Part shown: piece by piece, positions 18,413 through 27,733 of the stretch
How the letters are laid out: every line of letters begins with the position of its first letter
How positions within the stretch are numbered: the first letter of the stretch is position 1
Assembly: GCA_963828855.1 (NCBI GenBank)
Contig: CAWHGB010000008.1
Location: forward strand, 62,001-126,000
Direction of reading: 5' to 3'
DNA from: CAVVEQ01 sp963828855
Lineage (GTDB): Bacteria; Chloroflexota; Anaerolineae; Anaerolineales; Anaerolineaceae
Length of the DNA: 64,000 nucleotides
Program-made: the position numbers and the translations under genes
The notes under the pieces: model-generated
Told to the model about the DNA's origin: nothing
The model's database searches: none
The model's input: the letters and a program-made list of their open reading frames with translations, nothing else

Positions 18413-19460
18413 TTATTTTTCCGGATGAACGAATGAATTCATCATTAAAGGTGGGTGAATGATACCCAGTTCGGTGATCCAGGCAGTGATCAAATGGTTG
18501 GGAGTGATATCAAACGCTGGATTCTGCGCATGGGTGCCGGAAGGGGAAACCTTCTTTCCCCCAACTTCGATTGAAAATATCTCTGCCTCATCCCGGAATT
18601 CGATCAATAATATCAAGCCCGGACTCACAGGTGGGATCCAGACTTGATACGGGAAAAACCGAATAAACAGGGATCTTATTGGCATGAGCTGCGAGCGCAA
18701 GCATATAAGTACCTATTTTGTTGGCAACATCGCCATTTACCGCCACTCTGTCAGCGCCAAACATCACTTTAGTGGCGACTTGTTTTTCCAGGAAATATCC
18801 AGCAGCTCCATCAGTGATTATCTCAAAAGAAATGCCTGCCTGTTGTAACTCCCAGGCTGTCAGGCGTGAACCCTGGAAAAGCGGGCGGGTTTCATCCACC
18901 AGCACTTTGAATCTTTTTCCCTCTTTCCAGGCTTCCATGATCACACCCAGCGCTGTTCCACCTTCGACGGTCGCGAGCGAACCAGTGTTGCAGTGATGGA
19001 TGATCACATCCCCATCCAAGAATCAATTCTTTGCCAAAGGAAGCGATTCTTCGGTTGGTCTAGAACATCCTCCTCTGCGATCCTTTCGGCTTCTTCAAGT
19101 AAAGAATCTCTTACCTGTTCCCTTGTGGCGAATGTAGCGGAAAGAACTTTCATCATCCGGGAAATCGCCCAGCGCAAATTCACGGCAGTAGGTCTGGTTG
19201 CTTCAAGGGTTAACCCAGCAGCTTTTACTTCTTTAATAATCCCAGTGATTGTCTTCGCTTGACTACGAAATGCCGTCAGCGCCATCCCGTATGCTCCTGC
19301 AGCGCCAATCACCGGCGCTCCCCGTATGGTCATGTTTTGAATCGCCGCAGTTACCTCTTCCCCGTTTTTAATGTAACCCAAACCAGACTTCCGGGGAGTT
19401 GCCTCTGGTCGATCGTTTGTCACCTGGTTGGTGGTTTATATCCCAATATATCGTTCGCAT
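18413..19460 (-). CDS. mtnA: Methylthioribose-1-phosphate isomerase, frame-disrupted
   Basis: Methionine-salvage enzyme converting methylthioribose-1-phosphate to methylthioribulose-1-phosphate. It starts MRTIYWDI at 19460, the conserved beginning. IDQRQLPGSLVWVTLKTG is recovered after a frame change near 19410. NMTIRGAPVIGAAGAYGMAL, VNLRWAISRM and the block ILTHCNTGSLATVEGG-like (read HHCNTGSLATVEGGTALG) follow, then FGADRVAVNGDVANKIGTY and, after a change near 18600, GTHAQNPAFDITPNHLITAW. Restored length is about 349 residues. It heads the operon mtnA, kinase, ahcY; its partner mtnP lies at 55.6 kb. Confidence 0.9.
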
Positions 19461-19476
19461 GACTTATACATCAAAC

Positions 19477-19498
19477 GACGCCCTCAAATGAGAGCGTC
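19477..19498 (-). promoter_or_regulatory. Stem-loop upstream of mtnA
   Basis: A 9-bp inverted repeat with one G-T pair (19477-19485 with 19490-19498, loop AAAT) lies 17 nt before the mtnA start on the minus strand. It lacks a U-run on that strand, so it is not a clear terminator; a 5'-UTR structure is possible. Confidence 0.4.
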
Positions 19499-19574
19499 TG
19501 GTTGAATGATTTTTAGTTTAACATGGCTCTTCCGGTTTGTCAAAGCAGGAAATGAAAATCCATTAATGCCGCAC

Positions 19575-19603
19575 TTGACATGAAATACCTCATCCATTAT
19601 AAG
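19575..19603 (+). promoter_or_regulatory. Sigma-70-type promoter of the lytic transglycosylase gene
   Basis: -35 TTGACA (19575-19580) and -10 TATAAG (19598-19603) with a 17-nt spacer. The chosen ATG at 19610 is 6 nt after the -10, so the transcript may be leaderless. Within the promoter, ATGAAATACC at 19580 repeats the sequence at 19610. Confidence 0.6.
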
Positions 19604-19609
19604 CCTGAT

Positions 19610-22013
19610 ATGAAATACCCATTTTCTTGCGGTTGTAATTTCCTTATTGTTTTTAACTGCCTGTAGCAACCGGCAGGATTCAGTGGAAAACCAGCCTGCC
19701 ATCGTACAAGTTACGATTCAACCTGACAACCCCCACCCCACTTCCCACCCCCACCCCCCTGCCTGCCATGCGGGTAACTGCTGCGGACGAGGAATTCTTC
19801 CTAGGGTATTACGATGATGCCCGAACTGGCTACCAGGCAGCGCTTGCCGAAGCGAAAGACGCAGATACCCAATCTTCTGCCTTGATCGGATTGATCAAAA
19901 CCGCGTACGAGCAGGGAAATTGTGACGAGGTGATCCTAATCGCGCAACAGATCACAACCCAGTTTCCTGGCTCCCAACCGGCTCAGACATCGAATTATTT
20001 TGCAGGGAAATGTGATGAGATCCGCCAGGATTACGCTTCAGCGGCAAATAAGTATGCCAACCTGCAATCCGCCAGACCAGGGATTATTGACGATTTCCTT
20101 TTCGAGATGATCGGGGATGCAAGGCAAAACTCAGGGGATTACTCTCAATGCCATTTCCGCGTATCAATCTGCGATCAACGCCAACCCGAATGGAAATACT
20201 GATGTTATATCCATAAAGATCGGTCAGGTTTACCAGCCGCTCAAAAATGATACTGAAGCCATCCGGGTTCTTTCGGACCTGCTAAATACCACGCAATCGG
20301 ATTACTCAAAAGCTACCGCGCAATCTACTCATCGGGCAATCCTATCTCAACCTGGGCTTGCCGGAACAGGCATATGCCCGCTTCCAGGATTCGGTCAATA
20401 ATTTCCCGCGTTCTTTCGATTCTTACACTGGTCTTGTTCAACTTGTAAACGATAATATCCCGGTGAATGAGCTGAATCGCGGAATTGTGGATTATTACGC
20501 TGGTCAATACGGTTACGCTCTCGATGCACTCAATCGCTATCTCACGGACAACCCGGAACATGAAGCGTGCGGGTCATTATTTCAAGGCGCTCTCGCTGCG
20601 AGCAATGGAAAACAATGAAGGTGCAGTTGCGGAATTGGATGCTTTGATCCGTGACCATAAAGGCGATCGATTCTGGAATCTTGCCTGGGATGAAAAATCC
20701 ACAATCCAGTGGTTTTACCTGGATAATTATGATGAAGGCGCACAGACGCTCCTCGAATTTCGTCGCTGAGGTCCCCGATGCTGCCGAAGCCTCCCAGTTC
20801 CTCTTCGATGCGGGACGAATCCAGGAGAGGGGCGGATTGCTTTCACAGGCGGCCACCACCTGGGCAAGGTTGATCGATGAATACCCGGGTTCCGAAACAA
20901 GCCTGCGAGCGCTATTTCTTTCCGGGATTACCAATTACCGGCTCGGAAATTTCGACCAGGCTATGCTTGATTTTCAACGCACGGCTGTCCTGGCCGCCGA
21001 TGCCGAGTCGCAATCCGAGGCTACATTTTGGATCGGAAAAGCCCAGGCAGCTAAGAACGACCTGGCTTCCGCGCTCACCTCCTGGGAGACGGCAGCCCGC
21101 CTTGATCCCACGGGGTATTATGGCATTCGTGCCAGGCAAAAGATCTTGAATGAGGAACCATTTTCCGTCACTACGAATTTCGACCTTGGCTTCGACCTCG
21201 ATAGTGAGCGTAGCCAGGCAAAGGAATGGATGAAATCCACGTTCAATCTCGACCCGGGATCTGATTTGGATTCTTTGGATGCAATCGCCAATGACCCCAA
21301 TTATCAACGGGGAGTTTTCTTCTGGCAGCTCGGCGAATTCAACCTGGCCGCCTCGGAATTTGAGAAGCTGCGTCAGACCTACACCACAGATCCTGTTGCG
21401 AATTTCCGCCTTATCCCAGAGTTCATGAAGTTGAGGATGTACCGTGACGCCATTTTCAGCGCCAGGCAGATTCTGAACCTGGCCAATCTCAATGATGAAA
21501 CATCGCTCACTGCTCCGATATATTTCAGCCACATCCGTTTTGGGCCATATTTTCGTGATCTTGTCACCCTCGCTGCTCAGAATGCAAATTTCAATCCTCT
21601 GCTCCTTTTCAGCCTGATCCGCCAGGAGAGCTTGTTCCAGAGCCGGGCAGGTTCATCGGCTGGAGCGATGGGATTGATGCAGTTCATTCCCGCTACCGGC
21701 GAGGAAATGGCTACCAACCTTAATTGGCCACCAGATTTCAAAGCCGCCGACCTCTGGCGCCCGGATGTGAATATCACCCTGGGAACCCGTTATCTTATGA
21801 CCCAGCGGGATTACCTTGGCGGGAATATCAGCGCTTCGCTAGCTGCCTATAATGCCGGTCCGGGAAATGCACAGAAGTGGCTGGAGCTGGCGAACGGAGA
21901 TTCAGATCTATTCCTTGAGATAATCCGTTTTGATGAAACCCGTAATTATTTGCTTGCAGATCGGCGAGTTCCTAAATATTTACAATATGATCTACCAGCG
22001 AAACCCGGCATAA
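19610..22013 (+). CDS. slt: Soluble lytic murein transglycosylase (SLT), lipoprotein, heavily frame-disrupted
   Basis: Cleaves glycan strands of peptidoglycan. From ATG 19610, correcting one T in a T-run gives MKYPFLAVVISLLFLTAC, a lipoprotein signal. A Pro/His/Thr linker follows, then many TPR-like helices (FFLGYYDDARTGYQAAL, YYAGQYGYALDAL, FLSGITNYRLGNFDQAML). The C-terminal SLT domain has the catalytic Glu in SLIRQESLFQSRAGSSAGAMG, then GLMQFIPATG and AAYNAGPGNAQKW. Frame changes are needed near 19620, 19765, 20140, 20320, 20560, 20765 and 21955; the restored end is IGEFLNIYNMIYQRNPA. Length is about 800 residues, in the range for large SLTs. Confidence 0.88.
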
Positions 22014-22019
22014 ATAAAA

Positions 22020-22047
22020 AAAGCCACCCGGGAGTACGGATGGCTTT
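22020..22047 (-). terminator. Terminator of the pdhABC operon
   Basis: Imperfect inverted repeat (22022-22029 with 22038-22045) followed on the minus strand by TTTTTTTATT. It lies 13 nt beyond the E2 stop codon and may also act on the converging slt transcript. Confidence 0.7.
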
Positions 22048-22059
22048 CTGCGTGTCAAT

Positions 22060-23398
22060 TTAAACAATCGTCAACAATCCAATCGGCATGCTCAGGTATT
22101 CTCCCAATAGCTGCATGAATTGCGCTGTTTCCGCTCCATCCGTCACGCGGTGATCCGCCGAGATGGTGATCTTCATCATCCTGGTAATGCCCAGCTCACC
22201 TTCCACGACCGTGACCACCTCGCGGGTTGTTCCCACCGCCAGGATGGCCGCTTCTGGCGGATTGATGATGGCGGCGAAATTCTCGACATCGTACATACCC
22301 AGGTTGCTGATCGAAAATGTGGAGCCTTCGATATCCTCCGTCCGCACCTTGCCCTCACGAGCCCGGGATGCCATTTCGCGGATTTCACGTCCGATCTGGG
22401 GAAGGATTTTCTGATCCGCGTCCTTGCAGACGACGGTTAACAATCCACCAGGCACAGCTACTGCCACCCCGATGTTCGTGTGACCGTGGCGCAGGATTCC
22501 TTCATCTTCCAGTGAAGCATTGATGTTAGGGAATTGCCGTAAACTGAGCGCTGCGGCTTTGATAATAAAATCGTTGATCGAAAGCCGGTTTTCTTCCCCT
22601 GCGATCATGTTCCAATTCTCACGCAAATCAAGAAGATCATCCACGTTGTAATCACGGGTGATGTAAAAATGCGGAATTTGTTGCTTGGATTCCACCATCC
22701 GCCGCCCGATCGCGGAGCGCAGGCGGTTGAAGGGTATTTTTTCATCCGCGGGGATGGGAGCAGCATGGAAATTGAGATTAGCGGCAGGCGCATCGGTTTT
22801 TATTGGCGGGGTTCCTTTACCAGCAACAGGAGTGGGAGCTAGCTGCAGGGATTTAAGGGCAGCTTCCACATCCTTGCGCACGATCCGACCCTCGGGACCG
22901 GAGCCTCTCAATCTTCCCAGATCCACCTGTTGATCGCGGGCGAGTCTTTTTTGCGAGCGGTGACGCCTTGATCTCCTGCTGCTCGAGTGGTTGGGTGAAC
23001 CAGTTCCGTCTACCGCAGGCGCTGAAATGGCGGACTTGAGCGGGGCATTAGGTTTGGGTTCCAAGACCTTTTGAGGTGATTTTCCGGTGCTTTTATCAGC
23101 TCCGGCAGGGAGAACGCTATCCAGCAGACTCCCAGAAGGAAGGGTTGACCGACTCTCCTTCTGCTGCAATTACTGCAATGGGTTTCCCCACAGGTACAAT
23201 GGTGCCCTGCTCTACAAGCTGTTTGAACACCACCCCGCTGAAAGTGCTTTCCACTTCAACGGTTGCCTTGTCAGTCTCGATTTCCGCCAGCACAGCACCT
23301 TTTTGCACCGGCTGGCCTTCCGCGATCACCCAGCGGATCAGGGTGCCCTCCGCCATATCAAAACCAAGCTTCGGCATCGATACGATATCAGCCATCAC
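22060..23398 (-). CDS. pdhC: Pyruvate dehydrogenase E2 (dihydrolipoamide acetyltransferase), frame-disrupted
   Basis: Lipoylated acyltransferase core of the 2-oxoacid dehydrogenase complex. Domains in order: lipoyl domain with the modified lysine in EIETDKATVEVES (about residue 44), a flexible Pro/Ala linker, the E1/E3-binding domain RLARDQQVDLGRLRGSGPEG, a second linker, and the catalytic domain with IPFNRLRSAIGRRMVESKQ, SINDFIIKAAALSLRQFP and the active-site ISADHRVTDGAETAQFM. Frame changes lie near 23150 and near 22960-23010 (A-run). Length is about 446 residues. Its ATG overlaps the E1-beta stop. Acetyl-CoA from pyruvate is the likely reaction; a branched-chain substrate is not excluded. 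Confidence 0.9.
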
Positions 23399-24366
23399 AG
23401 CACCTCCCGGACAGCTTTGACAATATCCTCCACCTGCGGCAGCGCCATTTGCTCCAGTGTTCGGTTATACGGCAGCGGCACCTCTTTTTGCGCCACCCGT
23501 TTCACGGGCGCATCCACGTAATCAAAAGCGGTCTCGTAGATCCTGGCCGCCACCTCAGACCCCACCCCGTAGGACATCCAGCCTTCCTCCACGATCACCG
23601 CCCGGTTCGTTTTCTTGAAGGATTCGATCACCGGGTCCATATCGAGCGGGCGCAGGCAACGAAGATCGACGATCTCGACTTCGATACCTTCCTGGGAGAG
23701 TATCTCCGCGGCTTTCATGGAATTATCCACTTCCTTGCTGTAGGTCACGATGGTGACATCTTTTCCGGGACGGGCAATCGTAGATTTTCCGATCGGGATC
23801 GTGTAATCCCCTTCAGGCACTTCCCCGCGCACCTGGTACAGAGTGGCTTCTTCGATAAAAAGGATCGGGTCATTTGAACGGATGGCTTCCTTAAGAAGTC
23901 CCTTTGCATCCGCTGGGGTTCCGGGGGCAACCACCTTGAGTCCCGGGAAATGGGCAAATATTACGTCCGGCACCTGGCTGTGGGTTGCGCCGAGCTGCCG
24001 GCCGCCCCCGCTAACCGTGCGGATCACCAGCGGGAGTTTGAATTGCCCGCCGAACATGTAATGTAATTTGGCAGCTTCATTCACGATATGATCCATCGCG
24101 ACGAAAGCAAAATTGATCGTCATCAGCTCTGCCACTGGTCGCAATCCAGTCAGTGCCGATCCGATGGCCGCCCCGACGATCGCTGCCTCGGCTATGGGGG
24201 TATCACGCACGCGTTCAGGCCCGAAATGATCGTAAAATCCCTTCGTGACCGCGTACGTCCCCCCCCAAACACCAACTTCTTCCCCGAGAATGAAAACACT
24301 CGGGTCCCTTTCCATTTCTTCCCAAAGCGCCTGGGAGATCGCTTCCCGCATTGTGATTAGTGGCAT
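23395..24366 (-). CDS. pdhB: Pyruvate dehydrogenase E1 component subunit beta
   Basis: Intact 323-residue subunit. Motifs: ITMREAISQALWEEMERD, FILGEEVGVWGGTYAVTKG, FGPERVRDTPIAEAAIVG with the Glu that activates thiamine diphosphate, ATHSQVPDVIFAHFPGLKVV and EEGWMSYGVGSEVAARI. Forms an alpha2beta2 heterotetramer with the upstream gene product. It sits between pdhA and pdhC and overlaps pdhC by ATGA. Confidence 0.95.
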   Translation of the reverse strand: MPLITMREAISQALWEEMERDPSVFILGEEVGVWGGTYAVTKGFYDHFGPERVRDTPIAEAAIVGAAIGSALTGLRPVAELMTINFAFVAMDHIVNEAAKLHYMFGGQFKLPLVIRTVSGGGRQLGATHSQVPDVIFAHFPGLKVVAPGTPADAKGLLKEAIRSNDPILFIEEATLYQVRGEVPEGDYTIPIGKSTIARPGKDVTIVTYSKEVDNSMKAAEILSQEGIEVEIVDLRCLRPLDMDPVIESFKKTNRAVIVEEGWMSYGVGSEVAARIYETAFDYVDAPVKRVAQKEVPLPYNRTLEQMALPQVEDIVKAVREVL

Positions 24367-24378
24367 ATTTCCCTCTCC

Positions 24379-25333
24379 TCAGGCGTAAATATTCGAATAA
24401 AGTTCTTCGGGGGCCGGTTCCGGGCTTTCCTCGGCAAATCGGACCGCATCTTCAACTTCGGCTTCCACGTCCTTCTCGATCTTTTTCAGAACGGGCTTCC
24501 GTGGCAATTTTATTTTTCAGCAGGTGGTCATTGAAAATCCCAATGGGATCGTCTTTTTCCCAACGCTTGACCTCGTCGCTTTTACGGTACCTTTCTGGAT
24601 CACCCATGGAATGCCCGCGGAACCGGTAGGTCATGTATTCCAGGAACATGGGACCTTCACCAGCGCGGATTCGTTCGATCATCTCGCGGGCTTTTTCATA
24701 AACAGCAAGGACGTCCATGCCATTTTCCTGGTCAGCTTTCATGCCGTAACCGCAGGCTTTTTGCACGATCTCAGAGACCGCGGAAGCACGGTCGATAGCG
24801 GTTCCCATCCCGTACTGGTTGTTTTCACATACCCACAACACCGGCAGTTTCCACACTTTGGAAAGGTTCAAGGCTTCATGGAAGAAACCAATATTACTGG
24901 CTCCATCACCGAACATGCAGATGGTGACCCCGTCTGTTTTCTGGTATTGATCTCCCAGGGCCAACCCGGCAGCAATGGGCAGGTGCGCGCCCACAATGGC
25001 ATGACCACCCCAGAAATTCCGGTTCACATCAGCCATATGCATGGAACCACCTTTGCCCTTTGAGATGCCGGTCGCCTTGCCAAGCAGCTCGGCAACCACC
25101 TGCCGCGCAGGTATGCCGCAATTGATCGCCACCCCGTGGTCGCGGTAGGCAGTGATCACGCGGTCCTGTGGTTTGCGGGCAGCGATCAGCCCGGTGCTGA
25201 CTGCTTCCTGACCAATATATAAGTGTAAAAAACCACCAATTTTTCCTTGTTGGTAAAGTTCAGCGGCGGATTCCTCCACCCTGCGGATCAATACCATCTG
25301 ATGATACAGATCCAGAAGTTCCTTTTTCTCCAT
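24379..25333 (-). CDS. pdhA: Pyruvate dehydrogenase E1 component subunit alpha, C-terminal frameshift
   Basis: Thiamine-diphosphate-binding subunit. The start at 25333 has GGAGG 7 nt upstream; an ATG at 25345 precedes that site. Motifs: LIRRVEESAAELYQQGKIGGF, GQEAVSTGL, RDHGVAINCG, GKGGSMHMAD, the ThDP fold GDGASNIGFFHEALNLSKVW with VCENNQYGMGT, and the phosphorylation-loop-like TYRFRGHSMGDPERYR. The frame changes near 24470; restored, it ends EELYSNIYA at TGA 24379. Length is about 318 residues. First gene of the operon pdhA-pdhB-pdhC; no E3 gene is in the window. Confidence 0.93.
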
Positions 25334-25438
25334 GCTTCCCTCCAAATGGGAGTATTACAGTCCAAATAAATTATACAATAATCAAAGGGATGCCATATAC
25401 CGCTGCATCAATTAATTTGATCGATTGCTCTAAATCGA

Positions 25439-26378
25439 TTATTTCAACCAGTAAAGGAGACCAGCAAGGTTGATCGCGTAAACCCGGTATGGTTTAGGAC
25501 CTACCAACGGTTCTCCATTAATGAAGACGGTGGGGGTTCCAAAAATCCCGGTTTTGGTGATATTTGTAACCTGATCCTTTACCTTGGTTTCAGTCGCCGG
25601 GTCGGCAAGACATGCTTGAAATTCTGGAATAGAAATCCCTAAATCACCCACCGTTTTCTCGATGAATTGGGTGTCTTCCAGGTTGGCTATATCTGTTGAA
25701 AAAAGGATCGGATTTAACTTCCAGATGGTATTCGGATTTTGTTGGGAGACACACTCTCCTACCAAACTGGTGTAGTCGCTTTTTTCCTTGATCGGGAAGT
25801 GGGCAAATACAAAATTCACCGGAAATTTTTCGATCAATTTCATCATCGATCGGGTATGCCTTCCGTGAATACTCACAGGCATAGCAACCGATGAAAACAA
25901 ACGTATCATTGGAACCATTATTAATCTGGGGAAAAGCGAAAGGTCCACATCTTCCAGGGTCAGGTCGGCAGCTGTTGGAGGTTTTTCCTTGCACTGCAGC
26001 GGTATAGTTGAAACCGCGTTGTTTTCCCCGCGGGGATCAAAAGCGCAAAAGCCGGTCTGGTTCAATCCGTTGCAGCTACCATAAACATAGTAGTAATAAA
26101 TTCCTCTGAATCGCGAAAAAGCTGCTGATCGTTAGAAAGATCAACAAACACCCAGGCGATGATCTCGAAATTCTTGTTGATAAATCCCGCAGCTGTTTCC
26201 GAGCGGGTGAGTACGCCGCCCACCAGCTTGGCTTTCATTTTCTGGTCAAACCCGTGTTGCACGGTCGAAAGGTGACCCGCCGCAGTACACAATCGAGCGC
26301 TTCGCGGGCTAGCTGGCGATTGCTGGCGCTGAATATACCCAGAATGGAGAGAACAAGGAAGGATGCGATGCAAAACAT
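25439..26378 (-). CDS. DsbA/vitamin-K-epoxide-like membrane thioredoxin protein, frame-disrupted
   Basis: The N-terminus, from ATG 26378, reads MFCIASFLVLSILGIFSA, a membrane anchor. A Cys-containing cytoplasmic segment follows (ALDCVLRRVTFRPCNTGFDQ), then a second hydrophobic segment. After frame changes comes a thioredoxin-fold part: TFVFIGCYACEYSRKAYP with the CYAC active site, HFPIKEKSDYTSLVGECV, and the cis-Pro loop GIFGTPTVFINGEPLVG. Frame changes lie near 26220, 26080-26110 and 25850-25920. Probably a disulfide-handling protein on the outer face. It starts 2 nt after the cysteine desulfurase stop, so the two may be co-transcribed. Confidence 0.7.
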
Positions 26379-26380
26379 GT

Positions 26381-27599
26381 TCAGATCACCTTTAATATTT
26401 TCTGCAGGGATTCGATGAATACATCAACTTCATCGAGGGTGTTGTAAAAATAAACGGATGCGCGAACAGAACCAGCAATCCCACGGGAGTTGAACCAGGA
26501 ATGCACGCAATGCTGTCCGGAGCGAACGGCGATATTGGAAACCTGGTCCAGCATGATAGCCACCTGGTGATGATCCGCTTTATCCACCGAGAAGTTCACG
26601 ATCCCGCTTCTCAGGTTCGGAGTCGGCAGGCCCGATCAAATTGACTCGCGGGAGCGTCAGCCAGTCGGGAGCTGATGGCAGAATTGAGCAGCTTTTCCTG
26701 CTTCTGGATGGCATCAAACCCAACCTTCTGGAGGTATTCCACCGCAGCTCCCAGCCCGATGATCCCGGCGTAATCCTGCAGTCCGGCTTCAAATTTTTCC
26801 GGCGGGGGCAGGAAGTGGCAATCCGTAGTAGGTGGAAATAGCCACCGTTTCGCCCCCCACCAGGAAAGGTTCCATTTTTTCCAAAAGGGAATATTTCCCG
26901 ATATAACACGCCGATCCCGGAAGGTCCAAGCATTTTGTGTCCGGAAAACGCCAGGAAATCCACGTCGAGCAGTTCGTACATCCAATAGCAAATGCGGTGT
27001 TGATTGGGCGGCATCCAGGAGAACCAGCGAACCGTTCTTGTGAGCAGCCTGGATGATCTCCCTCGCTGGGATCGTCACTCCATCCAGGTTGGAGGTCATC
27101 CCCAGGGATACCAGCCTGACACTCGGAGTAAGCATTTTCCGGAACACGTCCAAATCCAACCGGCCATCCCCGTCTGGTGGGAATGATCTGAACTTCAATT
27201 CCCACCCTTTTTGAAGCCATCTGCCAGGGGATCAGGTTGGAATTGTGTTCCTTATCAGAGATTAGGACAATATCACCCGCTTTGAGATCGAGCGAATGGG
27301 CCACCAGGTTGATCCCCTCGGTGGTATTGCGGGTGAAAATGATCTCTTCTTTTTTTGAGGCGTGCAGAAACTTGGCGATTCGGGAACGGGATTCTTCGCA
27401 GGCGCGGGTGACTTCCTCAGCCAGTTTATGGTTGCTTCTGCCCACGCAGGCGGAGGAATGCCGGTAGTAGCCATCCACCGCCTCGATCACCGAAGCCGGG
27501 CGCAAGCGTTTGGCAGGCATTATCGAAATAAACGATCGGTTTGCCTTTGCGTTCTTCCTGTAAAACCGGGAAATCTTCCCTGAGTGCTTTTATGTCCAT
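26381..27599 (-). CDS. csd: Cysteine desulfurase (SufS/Csd type), heavily frame-disrupted
   Basis: PLP enzyme that takes sulfur from cysteine. It starts MDIKALREDFPVLQEERKG and IVYFDNACQ. Then, in changing frames: FTRNTTEGINLVAHSL, SDKEHNSNLIPWQ, VRLVSLGMTSNLDGV, VLLDAAQS, the PLP-lysine block FLAFSGHKMLGPSGIGVLY, FEAGLQDYAGIIGLGAAVEYL, the catalytic Cys in VRSGQHCVHSWF, and RASVYFYNTLDEVD. At least seven frame changes fall in 1.2 kb (near 27495, 27190, 27000, 26900, 26810, 26660 and 26610). Restored length is about 406 residues, normal for group II. No SUF scaffold genes adjoin it. Confidence 0.88.
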
Positions 27600-27689
27600 T
27601 GGTTTACGTCTGTCGGAATGGTTGCCAGGTATAGCCTCTCGGCCACAACCTGACCAATTATATCCGCCTTTTTTCCATGAAAAAATCGA

Positions 27690-27715
27690 GGGGAGCTCTT
27701 TCAAGCTCCCCTCTT
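27690..27715 (-). terminator. Intrinsic terminator after ppdK
   Basis: Perfect 10-bp stem (27690-27699 with 27706-27715, 6-nt loop) followed on the minus strand by GATTTTTTC. It lies 19 nt past the restored ppdK stop. Confidence 0.85.
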
Positions 27716-27733
27716 ATCAAATCCTTAACCTGC

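Noticed and set aside
26381..27599. Programmed ribosomal frameshifting or pseudogene decay in the cysteine desulfurase gene
   Set aside because: At least seven frame changes in 1.2 kb with intact catalytic motifs, and the same pattern in many unrelated housekeeping genes, point to sequence errors.
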